A stretch of 64,000 nucleotides of DNA from Paeniglutamicibacter antarcticus (lineage in GTDB: Bacteria; Actinomycetota; Actinomycetes; Actinomycetales; Micrococcaceae): assembly GCF_900010755.1 (NCBI RefSeq), contig NZ_CZJT01000119.1:1-64000 (forward strand), given 5' to 3'. Position numbers and translations under genes: made by a program. The number at the start of each line of letters is the position of its first letter. The first letter of the stretch is position 1. Below, piece by piece: positions 24,311 to 33,335 of the stretch. The notes under the pieces were generated by a model that ran no database searches, was not told the origin of the DNA, and saw only the letters and a list, made by a program, of their open reading frames with translations.

Positions 24311-25636
24311 ATGAGCATGCAGAACACAGTTGACCAGCTATGGGACGCCCCGCACCCGGGCACCGCAGTGGACGGCACCGTGGTGGTGCCGACCTCCAAA
24401 TCGCTGACCAACCGTTATCTGCTGCTCGCCGCGCTGGCCGATGGCACCTCGCGGATCCGCAATGCACTGGCCTCGCGCGACTCGGATTTGATGATCGGTG
24501 CGCTGCGGGCGCTGGGCACCGGCATTGAAATCCTCCCGCAGGGCGATGGCACCATCGACCTTGTTATCACCCCGCTGGCCCATCAGGACTCCACCACCAC
24601 CACCGCCATCGACTGCGGCTTGGCCGGAACCGTGATGCGCTTTGTCCCTCCGCTGGCTGCCCTGGTGCGCGGGGAATTCACCTTTGACGGGGATCCGCAC
24701 GCACGGGCGCGCCCGATGGCCCCGATCGTCACCGCGCTGAAGGACCTTGGTGTGCAGGTGGTTGAACACGGCGAGCCCGGCATGCTGCCCTTCACGCTCA
24801 CCGGAACCGGCACGCTGGCCGGCGGATCCATCGAGGTTGACGGGGCAAGCTCCTCCCAGTTCATCAGCGCGCTGCTGCTGATCGGCGCCCGCACCGCCAA
24901 CGGACTGGAAATCACCGCCGCGCCGGGCCCGATCGCCAGCCCCGACCACATCGACATGACCGTGCAGACACTGCGCGAACTAGGCGTCACCGTCGCCCGG
25001 CCCGATGCCCGCAGCTGGACCGTGGAACCCGGGACCATCAGCGCGTTCGACAAGGTCATGGAACCCGACCTTTCAAACGCGGGCCCGTTCCTGGCCGCCG
25101 CCATGGTCACCGCCGGCACCGTGCGCATCCCGCACTGGCCCGTGTCCACCACCCAGGTGGGCGATCGCTGGCGCGAAATCCTCACGACGATGGGCGCCGG
25201 CATCGAACACCTGGAAGACGGCACGCTGGTGCTCAGCGGGCCGGAAGAGATCCGCGGCATCGACTGCGCCGATTCCTCCGAGCTGGCCCCCACGCTTGCG
25301 GCGATCTGCGCGCTGGCCTCCGGGCCCTCGAAGCTGACCGGCATCGCGCACCTGCGCGGACACGAAACCGACCGTCTGGCCGCACTTGCCACCGAGATCA
25401 ACAAGCTTGGCGGTTCCGTGACCGAACTTGAGGACGGACTGGCGATCGAGCCCGCTGCCCTGCATTCCGGGGACTTCGGCACCTATGCCGACCACCGCAT
25501 GGCAACCGCCGGGGCCATCATCGGACTGGCGGTGCCCGGCGTGCGCGTCATCGACATCGCCACCACCGCCAAAACCATGCCCGACTTCCCCGCACTATGG
25601 ACCACGCTGGCGACCAGCGGAAAGGCCGCACACTAA
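24311..25636 (+). CDS. aroA: 3-phosphoshikimate 1-carboxyvinyltransferase (EPSP synthase)
   Basis: A 441-residue EPSP synthase, the sixth step of the shikimate pathway, joining shikimate-3-phosphate and PEP. Motifs include VVPTSKSLTNRYLLLAALADG (substrate Lys/Ser/Arg), CGLAGTVMRFVPPLAAL, EVDGASSSQFISALLL, a PEP-site segment around PDLSNAGPFLAAAMV and GHETDRLAALATEINKLG. GGAGG at 24299-24303 sets the ATG at 24311, while an open frame continues 5' without a site. rsgA begins four bases after the stop. Its leader region overlaps the divergent sigR promoter. Confidence 0.95.
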   Translation: MSMQNTVDQLWDAPHPGTAVDGTVVVPTSKSLTNRYLLLAALADGTSRIRNALASRDSDLMIGALRALGTGIEILPQGDGTIDLVITPLAHQDSTTTTAIDCGLAGTVMRFVPPLAALVRGEFTFDGDPHARARPMAPIVTALKDLGVQVVEHGEPGMLPFTLTGTGTLAGGSIEVDGASSSQFISALLLIGARTANGLEITAAPGPIASPDHIDMTVQTLRELGVTVARPDARSWTVEPGTISAFDKVMEPDLSNAGPFLAAAMVTAGTVRIPHWPVSTTQVGDRWREILTTMGAGIEHLEDGTLVLSGPEEIRGIDCADSSELAPTLAAICALASGPSKLTGIAHLRGHETDRLAALATEINKLGGSVTELEDGLAIEPAALHSGDFGTYADHRMATAGAIIGLAVPGVRVIDIATTAKTMPDFPALWTTLATSGKAAH

Positions 25637-25640
25637 GCAC

Positions 25641-26756
25641 ATGGCACGCAATACAGAGGACTGGGAAGACTTCACCGTCCGCGCCCGCCCGAACAAAAAA
25701 GGCACCCGCCCGCGCACCAAGGACCGCCCCGCCTACGAGGAAGCGGTGATCGGGCGCATCATCACCGTTGACCGCGGCCGATACACGGCGATCCTCGACG
25801 AGGACACCGCCGATGAGCGCATAGTGATCGCCGCGCGTGCCCGCGAACTGCGCCGCAACCCGGTGGTGCCCGGGGACTTCGTGGCCCTGGTGGGTGACAC
25901 CACCGGCGAGCCCGACTCGTTGGCCAGGTTGGTGCGCATCCAGGAACGCTCGACGCTGCTGCGCCGCAGCGCCGATGACACCGACCCGGTGGAACGCGTG
26001 GTGGTTGCCAACGTGGACCAGCTGGTGATCGTGGTGGCAGCCGCCAACCCGGAACCGCGCACCGGTTTCATCGACCGCGCGGTGGTTGCCGCGTTCGACG
26101 CCGGCATCCGCCCGCTGCTGTGCGTGACCAAGGCCGACGTCAAGGACCCGGAGCCCTTCCTGGAGAACTACCGGCACCTGGACATCGACATCGTCATCTC
26201 CCGCACCACCGCCGAAGACGCCACAGGCATCGACGCGCGTAGCGCCGACGGGCTCTCGGCACGCCTGGCCGGCACCCCGGTGGAGGTCCTGCGCGAACAC
26301 CTGGCCGGCAAGGTTTCGGTGGTCATCGGGCATTCGGGCGTGGGCAAGTCCACCCTGGTGAACGCGCTGACCGGAGCCGAGCGCGCCACCGGCAACGTCA
26401 ATGCCGTCACCGGCCGCGGCCGCCACACCTCCTCCTCGGCGCTGGCCCTGCGCGTGGACGACGCCCCGTCGGGCACCTGGATCATCGACACCCCCGGCAT
26501 CCGTTCCTTCGGCCTGGCGCTGGTGGACCCGGAGAACATCCTCAAGGCGTTCGACGACCTGGAGCCAATCGCCGCCGACTGCGAACGCGGTTGCACGCAC
26601 AAGGCCTCCGAGCCGCACTGCGCACTGGATGCCTGGGTGGCCTCCGGCGAAGCGGGCGTCGTGGGCACCGCACGGCTTGACTCCTTCCGCCGCCTGCTGG
26701 GCCAGGACGAGATCGCCGAAGCCAAGGAACAGGCCAAGGAGCTGGGCTCCTTCTAG
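25641..26756 (+). CDS. rsgA: Ribosome small-subunit-dependent GTPase A
   Basis: A 371-residue circularly permuted GTPase that assists late 30S maturation. An N-terminal OB domain (about residues 35-105) is followed by G4 (VTKADV), G1 (GHSGVGKSTL, near residue 229), G2 (GRGRHTSS) and G3 (DTPGIRSFGL), then the C-terminal zinc knuckle with CERGCTHKASEPHC. The frame continues far upstream inside aroA, but ATG at 25641 (MARNTEDWEDF), four bases after aroA, is the natural start. The aroA-rsgA pair is common in actinobacteria and is closed by a hairpin at 26807-26840. Confidence 0.94.
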   Translation: MARNTEDWEDFTVRARPNKKGTRPRTKDRPAYEEAVIGRIITVDRGRYTAILDEDTADERIVIAARARELRRNPVVPGDFVALVGDTTGEPDSLARLVRIQERSTLLRRSADDTDPVERVVVANVDQLVIVVAAANPEPRTGFIDRAVVAAFDAGIRPLLCVTKADVKDPEPFLENYRHLDIDIVISRTTAEDATGIDARSADGLSARLAGTPVEVLREHLAGKVSVVIGHSGVGKSTLVNALTGAERATGNVNAVTGRGRHTSSSALALRVDDAPSGTWIIDTPGIRSFGLALVDPENILKAFDDLEPIAADCERGCTHKASEPHCALDAWVASGEAGVVGTARLDSFRRLLGQDEIAEAKEQAKELGSF

Positions 26757-26806
26757 CAGCGCTCCTTCCAGCTGGCGTGCCCGCCTTGCCGCCGCAAGCA
26801 CATAAT

Positions 26807-26840
26807 CCCGCCGGGGCCGACGCGGATCGGCCCCGGCGGG
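26807..26840. terminator. Hairpin after rsgA
   Basis: Arms CCCGCCGGGGCCGA (26807-26820) and TCGGCCCCGGCGGG (26827-26840) are exact complements around a six-base loop. It is very GC-rich and lacks a T-tract. Confidence 0.7.
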
Positions 26841-26851
26841 CGTGCGTGGGA

Positions 26852-26865
26852 TAGGTTTAACCTTA
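26852..26865 (+). promoter_or_regulatory. Likely -10 element of a leaderless hisN transcript
   Basis: TAGGTT (26852-26857) ends seven bases before the hisN ATG and no Shine-Dalgarno sequence is present between them. This spacing fits transcription starting at the ATG itself, as is common in actinobacteria. Confidence 0.5.
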
Positions 26866-27665
26866 TGAACACCGATGTGATGACGTACAACGACGACCTG
26901 CGCCTGGCCCATGTGATTGCGGACTCGGTCGACTCGTTGACCCTCTCCCGTTTCAAGGCGGTGGACCTGGTGGTGGAGACCAAGCCGGACCTGACCCCGG
27001 TCTCCGATGCGGACAAGGCCGCCGAGGAAGCGATTCGTTCGCATCTTTCGCGCGCACGCCCCCGTGATGCCGTCACCGGCGAGGAATTCGGCACCACCGG
27101 CAAGTCAAACCGCCACTGGGTCATCGACCCCATCGACGGTACCAAGAACTTTGTGCGCGGCGTGCCGGTCTGGGCCACGCTGATCGCATTGATCGAGGAC
27201 GGGGAGCCTGTGGTCGGGCTGGTCTCCGCACCCGCCCTGGGCAAGCGCTGGTGGGCAGCCAAGGACATGGGCGCCTACACCGGCAAGTCGATGGCCTCCG
27301 CGCACAAGCTGCAGGTCTCCTCGGTCGCCAAGCTGTCCGACGCCTCGCTGTCCTACTCCTCGCTTTCCGGTTGGAAGGAACGAGGGCAACGCGAGAACTT
27401 CATCGAGCTCACCGATTCACTCTGGCGCACCCGCGCCTACGGGGACTTCTGGTCCTATTGCATGGTGGCCGAGGGCGCAGTTGACCTGGCCGCCGAGCCC
27501 GAACTGAACCTCTACGACATGGCGGCCCTGGTGCCGATCGTGCGCGAGGCCGGCGGGCGCTTCACCTCCGTTGAAGGTGTCGATGGCTGCGATGGCGGCA
27601 ACGCGGTGGCCAGCAACGGCCTGCTGCACGATGCTGCACTGGATATCCTGAACGCCGGCCGCTAA
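26865..27665 (+). CDS. hisN: Histidinol-phosphatase, inositol-monophosphatase type
   Basis: A 266-residue Mg2+-dependent phosphatase of the IMPase family. Motifs: KPDLTPVSDADKAAEE, GEEFG, the metal site DPIDGTKNFVRG and the C-terminal GDFWSYCMVAEGAVDLAAEPELNLYD (WD-type motif altered). The pattern matches actinobacterial HisN, which carries out the dephosphorylation of histidinol phosphate; an inositol phosphatase role is the alternative. The ATG at 26865 lacks a ribosome-binding site. Its stop overlaps the start of mntR (TAATG). Confidence 0.88.
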   Translation: MNTDVMTYNDDLRLAHVIADSVDSLTLSRFKAVDLVVETKPDLTPVSDADKAAEEAIRSHLSRARPRDAVTGEEFGTTGKSNRHWVIDPIDGTKNFVRGVPVWATLIALIEDGEPVVGLVSAPALGKRWWAAKDMGAYTGKSMASAHKLQVSSVAKLSDASLSYSSLSGWKERGQRENFIELTDSLWRTRAYGDFWSYCMVAEGAVDLAAEPELNLYDMAALVPIVREAGGRFTSVEGVDGCDGGNAVASNGLLHDAALDILNAGR

Positions 27666-28393
27666 TGCCGACCCACAAATCCGGCCATCCCGCTGCTTCC
27701 GTGCCTGGCGTTCCGACATCGTCGTCATCGGCATCTTCAGTTGCGCCGACACCGCTAACCAGCAGCGAGGAAAACTACCTCAAGGCGCTCTACGCCCTCA
27801 CCGAGTGGGAAAACGATCCGGTGACCACCGGGAACATTGCAGCACAGCTGGGCGTCGCCCCGGCCTCCGCTACCTCCATGGTCGCCAAGCTGGCCGGCAA
27901 GAAACTCATGGTGCACCCGCGCTACGGCGCCATTGAATTCACCGACGCCGGCCGGCTGGCGGCGCTGAGCGTGGTGCGCAGGCACCGGTTGATCGAGACT
28001 TTCCTGCTCAGCGAACTAGGCTACGGCTGGGACGAGGTGCACGACGAAGCCGAGCACCTCGAGCACACGGTCTCCACCCGTTTCATCGAGGCCCTGGCCG
28101 CACGCCTGGGCCACCCGAAAGCCGACCCGCACGGGGACCCGATCCCGGGGCCCGACGGTACGGTGAGCATGCCCCCGGCCATCCGGCTTGATCGTTTCCT
28201 GCATCCAGCCGACGGCTCCGGTACCCCCGGGATAGCCATCGTGAGCCGGATCAGCGACGAGGATCCTGCCTGGTTGCGCCGTTGCACCGAGCTGGGTATC
28301 GCCCCTGGGTCCACCCTCGAACTGCCCGACACCGGACTCAGCGAGATTGAAACGACCATGTTGTGGGTGCTGCCGGCAGCGCCCGAGGCCTGA
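27665..28393 (+). CDS. mntR: DtxR/MntR-family manganese regulator
   Basis: A 242-residue metalloregulator: N-terminal tail rich in Ser/Ala/Pro, a winged helix (YLKALYALTEWENDPVTTGNIAAQLGVAPASATSMVAKLAGK), the dimerisation domain with metal ligands (VVRRHRLIETFLLSELGY, VHDEAEHLEH) and a C-terminal FeoA/SH3-like domain. The position equal to DtxR Cys102 is Glu (AEHLEH), as in MntR proteins, and the order of motifs resembles mycobacterial Rv2788 (MntR). Manganese rather than iron is therefore the likely co-repressor. It overlaps hisN by one base. Confidence 0.85.
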   Translation: MPTHKSGHPAASVPGVPTSSSSASSVAPTPLTSSEENYLKALYALTEWENDPVTTGNIAAQLGVAPASATSMVAKLAGKKLMVHPRYGAIEFTDAGRLAALSVVRRHRLIETFLLSELGYGWDEVHDEAEHLEHTVSTRFIEALAARLGHPKADPHGDPIPGPDGTVSMPPAIRLDRFLHPADGSGTPGIAIVSRISDEDPAWLRRCTELGIAPGSTLELPDTGLSEIETTMLWVLPAAPEA

Positions 28394-28445
28394 CACCGGC
28401 TGACACCGGCTGGCACATCGGTCCTCCGGCACCCGGGCTCAGGGG

Positions 28446-30065
28446 TTACCGGGCGGCGCGGCGTCCCGAGCCCTTGGAGTTACGCTTCCGCGTCGCCGCA
28501 CGCTGTTGTGGCACACTCCCCGCATCCGGGGTGCCCCGGCGTCCGCGGGTAAGCAATGTCAGCGCCAGGCTGACGGCCGTCAACACGCCCATGGCCACCG
28601 CAAGCACCGGCTGCCCGGCGAGCACCAACAGCACGGCACCGGCCGCGAACAGCACATGCGCAAGCACGGTGTGCACCGCCGGAGCCAGCCTGAAGGTGGC
28701 CTTCGGTGACATGAACAGCCCCCAGAACACCATCAGCGGCACGACGGTGACCAGCACGGCAACCACCGGGGTCAACGGCAGCGCGCCCATGGCCCCCACT
28801 GCCACGGCACCCAGCATGGCAACTTCCAACACAAAGGACACCAGCATCAACGCGCTCAGGGCCGCGGTCGGCACCTTCACGTCCGACGCAGGCAGGGCCA
28901 CCTCCGGCTCCGGATCCGGCAGCCCAGGGCTCGAGGTCATTGGTTCGGGTGTCAACGCTTCTGGGGCCAACGCGGCTACGCCAGGAGCCTTGGTCGATCC
29001 GTCGGCGGCCGTGAGCTCACGCTCCCCGGCGAGATCCTCGGTGCCTATGCCCGATGGCGCACCCTGCACTGTTGCGGGCGCTTCGTCGGCCCGGTCCTTG
29101 GGCTTCAGCGCTTCGTTCGCGGGCTCAACGTTTGCCGGCTCAGCGTTTGCCGGCTCGTCTTTCAGGACCTGATCGTTCGATTCCTGGCCACGCCCCGCAG
29201 GCTCTTCGGTGTGCGTGTAGGCGGCTACCGCTTCGGCATCAACCGGTTCGGTCTTGCGCGGTCCACCGGCAACGACTTTCCTCTCAACGGGTTTCCCCTC
29301 AACTGCTGCGGAATCATTGCCCGCAACAACAGGTTGGATTTTTGAAGCAGGCGGGACAGATTTGGCGACGGCTGCCGCGGTCTCGGGGTCCGGGCTCCGC
29401 ACTGGCACGGCCGCGGGGTTTCCGGCCGCTGGCAGTACGACGGGCAGGTCCCCGCCAGCGGGCGTTGCAGCTGGGTCCGTTGAAGCAGCCGCGGCGGCAA
29501 TCTGCACGTCAGCAGGACTTGACCTCAAAGGGCTTGGCTTCGCTGGGATCGATTCCGCAGGGCTCGGCTTCACGGGGAGTGGCTTCAAAGGGCCCGGTTT
29601 CGCCTCGTTCACCTTCAGCGGGCCCGATTTCACTGGATGCGGTTTCTCGGTAGTTACTGAAAGCTGCGCAACAGACTTCGCGATTCCTGCCGCCGGTACC
29701 TGCTTTTCCTCGGCGATCGGGGCCTTCACCACGGGTCGGGGACCCGGCTTGGGACCAGACTTCGGACCCGGTTTCGAAACGGTGGATACTCCCGCAGCTG
29801 GCTCAACCGCGGGAACAGGCTTCGCCGCCGGAGCATTCTTCGCCGCGGGAATCAAGGCAGTCTTCACTTCAGTTGCCGACTCTGGCGCGTGCACAGAACC
29901 GGAAACAGGTTTAGGAGCGGGTTTGGGAGCCGGTGTGGCTCCCGAGGTGCCACGCTGCCGAGGGCCCGGCTTCGGGGCGCCAGCGGCCACGGCACTGTCG
30001 TTGACCCTGGCCACACCGGATTCCTCCGCTGAGTGCCCGTTGTCGGACGCTGGTTGTTTCTGCAT
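28446..30065 (-). CDS. Low-complexity protein with C-terminal DUF2568 (YrdB-like) membrane domain
   Basis: A 539-residue protein in two parts. Residues 1 to about 400 are disordered, rich in Pro, Ala, Lys, Val and Glu, with irregular repeats such as KPGPKSGPKPGPRP and PANAEPANVEPANEA. Residues about 405-505 hold four membrane helices matching the DUF2568/YrdB family (FVLEVAMLGAVAVGAMG ... VFWGLFMSPKATFRLAP ... VLFAAGAVLLVLAGQPVLAVAMG). A short basic tail ends GSGRRAAR. YrdB proteins are usually only this membrane part, so the long N-terminal extension is unusual. Function unknown. Confidence 0.75.
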   Translation of the reverse strand: MQKQPASDNGHSAEESGVARVNDSAVAAGAPKPGPRQRGTSGATPAPKPAPKPVSGSVHAPESATEVKTALIPAAKNAPAAKPVPAVEPAAGVSTVSKPGPKSGPKPGPRPVVKAPIAEEKQVPAAGIAKSVAQLSVTTEKPHPVKSGPLKVNEAKPGPLKPLPVKPSPAESIPAKPSPLRSSPADVQIAAAAASTDPAATPAGGDLPVVLPAAGNPAAVPVRSPDPETAAAVAKSVPPASKIQPVVAGNDSAAVEGKPVERKVVAGGPRKTEPVDAEAVAAYTHTEEPAGRGQESNDQVLKDEPANAEPANVEPANEALKPKDRADEAPATVQGAPSGIGTEDLAGERELTAADGSTKAPGVAALAPEALTPEPMTSSPGLPDPEPEVALPASDVKVPTAALSALMLVSFVLEVAMLGAVAVGAMGALPLTPVVAVLVTVVPLMVFWGLFMSPKATFRLAPAVHTVLAHVLFAAGAVLLVLAGQPVLAVAMGVLTAVSLALTLLTRGRRGTPDAGSVPQQRAATRKRNSKGSGRRAAR

Positions 30066-30293
30066 CTTGGTTTTACCTCACCAGAACTCGTTACTGCCAG
30101 GCTCGCGCCAAGCCCATCGCTTACCCCTCAAGTCTATGACGACGACTCAAGAGCCCCCGCACCCGGCACACCTCGCGGCAAAACACCCACCCAACTCACA
30201 TGGGATTCCCGACGTCCCCCAATAGCCCGAGCCCGGACTCCCGGTTATCCACATCATGCCCGGCTTCCTTTCCGCCACCACCCTCCAGGCCCC

Positions 30294-32192
30294 ATGCTCG
30301 ATGCCATGAATGTCGATCAGTTCACCAACCAGCTGGCCAGCGAGCGTGGGTCCTCCGCCGCCGCGGGACGGCCCGGGCGCCATGGATCCCGGGCCGATAC
30401 GCTGCGTGCGCTGCTCGCCGCCGAGGAGATCTTCCTCGAGCTCGCCTCAGATCTTGCCGCCGGCCACAACTCCCCGGTTACCGCGGCCATGCTGGGGCTG
30501 GTCGTGGAACGAACCCACCGGCGCGTCGGATTCGCCCAAATTCTTGCCGCCGAGGCCGCCCGCGCAACGCTCGCCCACGAACTTCCGGTTCAAACGCTCA
30601 ACCAGCTTCGCGGAATTATCGACTCCCCAGCCGATTTCCGCTCCGGCCATGCCGAGTTGCCCGCGGATCCGCCGACCGTCCCAAGCGGCCGCCCACCACA
30701 CAAGGACACCCCAGAGTTCCTCCAGCAACTCCTTGGCGTCAGCTTCTACGAGGCCAGGGACCGGATCACCGCCGCGGACTCCCTCCTCGATCACACCGAT
30801 ATCAACGGGGTGCGCGAAGCGGTTCGATATCCAGACCTAGCCGGAGCACTGCGCACCGGCCACTTGGATACATGCGTAGGCAGGCGAGCGGCCAAAAAGA
30901 TGGACAAGCTCCGCCCCGTCATCACCAAGCAACCCCACGCGGCACGACTTGCCTCGGACATCGAGTCCCAAATCCTCGATTCGTTGCTCACCCAGAATGA
31001 ACAGGGCACCAACCAACTTTTCGATGCCATCGAGCGCAACCTCATCGATAATCGCCAGGCTGGACCCGACGATGCGGAAATCCGCGCCAAGACCGGCATC
31101 TTCTTTACCCGCCGTACTCGCCACTTCACATACCTGAGCATCTGTGTCCGCAATGCAGATGCGGAGCTGTTCTACGCGCACTTTGCACTCTCTGACAACC
31201 CACGCACCAAAGCAGGCAACCGCAAGTCACTCCTCAACGATGCACGACGCGGTACCGGCACTAACAGCTCACCACAAGAAACCTTGCAGTCTGAAGATAC
31301 CGGGCAAGACCTCCCCGATACTCCAGAAGCGACTCCGGTATCCACGACGGAATCCGCAGCGTCGGCACCCTCAATCCCCGAATGGGCCATCGACCCTGAA
31401 ATTCCCGTTCAGGACCGGCCGAGGGCAACTTACACCGACCTCGGGCTACAGGTCACAGCACACGGAAACGAACAACAAGACTCAGAGCCAGATGAGCCGG
31501 TTTCTTCGACAACCACCCAGCACCATCCGCTCGGCGAGACTGAACGGGGCCCGGAAACCCTGCAAACAGAACTCAACAGCACGATCCCAGGGGCAGACGG
31601 GCTCACCCCGCCCATGCGGCATCTGCAAACACTACTGAACATCATGCAGGCAGACGGGACAGGTCCCCCGGGTAAAACCCGCCTGCCACGCGCAACCTTG
31701 GTTGTCTATTGCCAACTGGCAACGTTGCTGGGTCTCACCGAGAAGGCCGGCATCTCCCAGCACGGGATCTCCATTCCGCCAGATGACCTGCGCCGCAAGC
31801 TCTGCGATGCAAACGTGATCCCCATGGTGCTCGACGGCAAGGGGCAAATCCTTGACCTCGGTCGCGCGGCAAGGTTCTTCCCCGACTACATGCGCCAAGC
31901 CATTCTTGCCCGCGACGGCGGCTGTATCGTCCCCGGCTGCACGGTGCCTCCGGAGCATTGCGAAATCCACCATTTGAAGCCGTATTCCGAAGGTGGCCTC
32001 ACTCGAATCGAAGATGGCACGCCCGTATGTGCCCATCACCACCACAGCATCCACACGGGCCAGATCGTTGTTGTACATGACAGCGATGGGCTGCCGGCGG
32101 TGATCATGCCCAAGTACACCGACCCGGATCAGAAAGCCCGGCGCAACTCATTCTGGGGCCAGCAAGCGCTGACCCAGCCGCAACTGTTCTGA
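30294..32192 (+). CDS. DUF222/HNH endonuclease-domain protein
   Basis: A 632-residue protein of the family that occurs in many copies in Arthrobacter and mycobacteria (13E12-type). The N-terminal DUF222 helical region (to about residue 330) is followed by a variable polar linker and a C-terminal HNH domain with CIVPGCTVPPEHCEIHHLKPYSEGGLTRIEDGTPVCAHHHHSIHTG, containing the Cys pairs and the His/Asn-type metal site. Nuclease activity is plausible but the cellular role is unknown; copies may be selfish elements. Start ATG at 30294 or 30306; neither has a clear ribosome-binding site. Confidence 0.87.
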   Translation: MLDAMNVDQFTNQLASERGSSAAAGRPGRHGSRADTLRALLAAEEIFLELASDLAAGHNSPVTAAMLGLVVERTHRRVGFAQILAAEAARATLAHELPVQTLNQLRGIIDSPADFRSGHAELPADPPTVPSGRPPHKDTPEFLQQLLGVSFYEARDRITAADSLLDHTDINGVREAVRYPDLAGALRTGHLDTCVGRRAAKKMDKLRPVITKQPHAARLASDIESQILDSLLTQNEQGTNQLFDAIERNLIDNRQAGPDDAEIRAKTGIFFTRRTRHFTYLSICVRNADAELFYAHFALSDNPRTKAGNRKSLLNDARRGTGTNSSPQETLQSEDTGQDLPDTPEATPVSTTESAASAPSIPEWAIDPEIPVQDRPRATYTDLGLQVTAHGNEQQDSEPDEPVSSTTTQHHPLGETERGPETLQTELNSTIPGADGLTPPMRHLQTLLNIMQADGTGPPGKTRLPRATLVVYCQLATLLGLTEKAGISQHGISIPPDDLRRKLCDANVIPMVLDGKGQILDLGRAARFFPDYMRQAILARDGGCIVPGCTVPPEHCEIHHLKPYSEGGLTRIEDGTPVCAHHHHSIHTGQIVVVHDSDGLPAVIMPKYTDPDQKARRNSFWGQQALTQPQLF

Positions 32193-32237
32193 ACACCCAT
32201 TGCCCAGGTACCCGTCATCACGGAGCTTTCGGCAGGC

Positions 32238-32280
32238 ATGGCGAAGGCCCCGAGGATCAAATCCGCGGGGCCTTCGCCAT
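32238..32280. terminator. Hairpin after the HNH gene
   Basis: Arms ATGGCGAAGGCCCC (32238-32251) and GGGGCCTTCGCCAT (32267-32280) are exact complements. It lies next to a second hairpin that belongs to ssrA. Confidence 0.75.
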
Positions 32281-32288
32281 ACAACAAA

Positions 32289-32323
32289 ACCGGCCCCGGA
32301 ATCACGAAGATTCCAGAGCCGGT
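32289..32323 (-). terminator. Rho-independent terminator of ssrA
   Basis: On the minus strand ACCGGCTCTGGAAT and ATTCCGGGGCCGGT (with two mismatched or wobble positions) form a stem around a seven-base loop, followed by TTTGTTGT. It starts six bases after the tmRNA 3' end. Confidence 0.8.
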
Positions 32324-32328
32324 CATTG

Positions 32329-32696
32329 TGGAGATGGGGAGAATTGAACTCCCGTCCGATGTGGTGTTGCCAGGTCTTCTCCGGGCGCAGTTTGCAGTGG
32401 AATTTCTCTGCTCCAGCCGTCACGCAAACAAGCGGCTGATCCGAGCACAGTTACCTAAATTATGCAGGTCGTTCCGGTAACGCTAACTTCCCGCAGTGGC
32501 TATCTAAATGACGTTAGGATCAGGGGCGATAGCATCCCCTGGCTAACGGACTGGTCTGGCTGCTTAGGCAGCGAGAGCGAAGTCAGTGCGCTTTGAGTCG
32601 GCACTTATTGTTTTGCAAAGAGCGTTTACGAGATAACTTTGCATCCTCGGCCCGCTTCACATGTCGCGACTCACACCGTCGAAACCGATCATCCCC
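32329..32696 (-). ncRNA. ssrA: tmRNA (transfer-messenger RNA)
   Basis: About 368 nt. The 5' end GGGGATGATCGGTTTCGAC pairs over seven bases with the 3' end CATCTCC, followed by the discriminator A; the T-arm contains GGGAGTTCAATTCTCCC. The tag reading frame (32602 to 32564) encodes ADSKRTDFALAA followed by TAA, the usual actinobacterial degradation tag. CCA is not encoded after the discriminator (CAA follows), so it must be added after transcription. With SmpB it rescues stalled ribosomes. smpB lies 100 bases upstream on the same strand. Confidence 0.96.
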
Positions 32697-32734
32697 GTAT
32701 TTTGTTGTCAACGAACGGCTTGCACCGTTCCAAC

Positions 32735-32754
32735 TCCACGGTTTAACCCGTGGA
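32735..32754 (-). terminator. Short hairpin between smpB and ssrA
   Basis: TCCACGG (32735-32741) and CCGTGGA (32748-32754) are exact complements around six bases. No T-tract follows on the minus strand, so it may be a weak terminator of smpB or an element near the ssrA promoter. Confidence 0.4.
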
Positions 32755-32796
32755 TACCTAGTCTAACGCACAAATGCGTTACGTCTATTCCCGAAA

Positions 32797-33279
32797 TTAA
32801 TCGCGGACACCGCGGTTGCGTTCACGCATGGTGCGCAACGCCTCACGATTGTCTTGTTGCTCCCGCAGCGTCTGGCGCTTGTCGTATTCCTTCTTGCCGC
32901 GGGCCACACCGATTTCAATCTTGGCGCGCCCGTTTTTGAAATACAGGCTCAGGGGCACGATGGTCAGGCCGGATTCGGAGATCTTGCGTTCGATCTTCGT
33001 GAGTTCCTGACGATGCAGCAGCAACTTGCGGCGGCGGCGCGCCGCATGGTTGGTCCAGGAACCGTTGAGGTACTCGGGAATGTAAACGTTCTCGATGTAC
33101 AGCTCATCACGGTAGAACTGGCCGAACCCGTCAACCAGCGATGCTTTGCCTTCGCGCAGCGATTTCACCTCCGTGCCGCTGAGCACCATTCCGGCTTCGA
33201 ACGTATCGAGGATTTCATAGTCGTGCCGGGCCTTGCGGTTGCTCGCAATGATCCGTTCACCCGGGTCTTTTTTAGCCAC
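32797..33279 (-). CDS. smpB: SsrA-binding protein SmpB
   Basis: A 160-residue tmRNA partner. Typical motifs: RKARHDYEILDTFEAGMVLSGTEVKSLREGKASL, YIPEYLNGSWTNHAARRRRKLLLHRQEL and the basic C-terminal tail ARGKKEYDKRQTLREQQDNREALR, which enters the mRNA channel. GTG start at 33279 with GAGGAG upstream. It is the last gene of the prfB/ftsE/ftsX/M23 block and lies directly upstream of its RNA partner ssrA. Confidence 0.96.
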   Translation of the reverse strand: MAKKDPGERIIASNRKARHDYEILDTFEAGMVLSGTEVKSLREGKASLVDGFGQFYRDELYIENVYIPEYLNGSWTNHAARRRRKLLLHRQELTKIERKISESGLTIVPLSLYFKNGRAKIEIGVARGKKEYDKRQTLREQQDNREALRTMRERNRGVRD

Positions 33280-33335
33280 GTCGGCAGCTCCTCTCCACGT
33301 TGGTCTTCATTTTCCGGCGATACTACAGTTTACCG

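Noticed and set aside
25548..27044. A 498-codon minus-strand frame across aroA, rsgA and hisN
   Set aside because: Spans three well-supported genes in the opposite direction and reads as His/Gly/Arg-rich noise.
29254..30225. Gly/Phe/Thr-rich plus-strand frame opposite the DUF2568 fusion gene
   Set aside because: Could look like a repetitive secreted protein, but it is the complement of Pro/Ala/Lys codons; the minus-strand gene has a genuine membrane domain.
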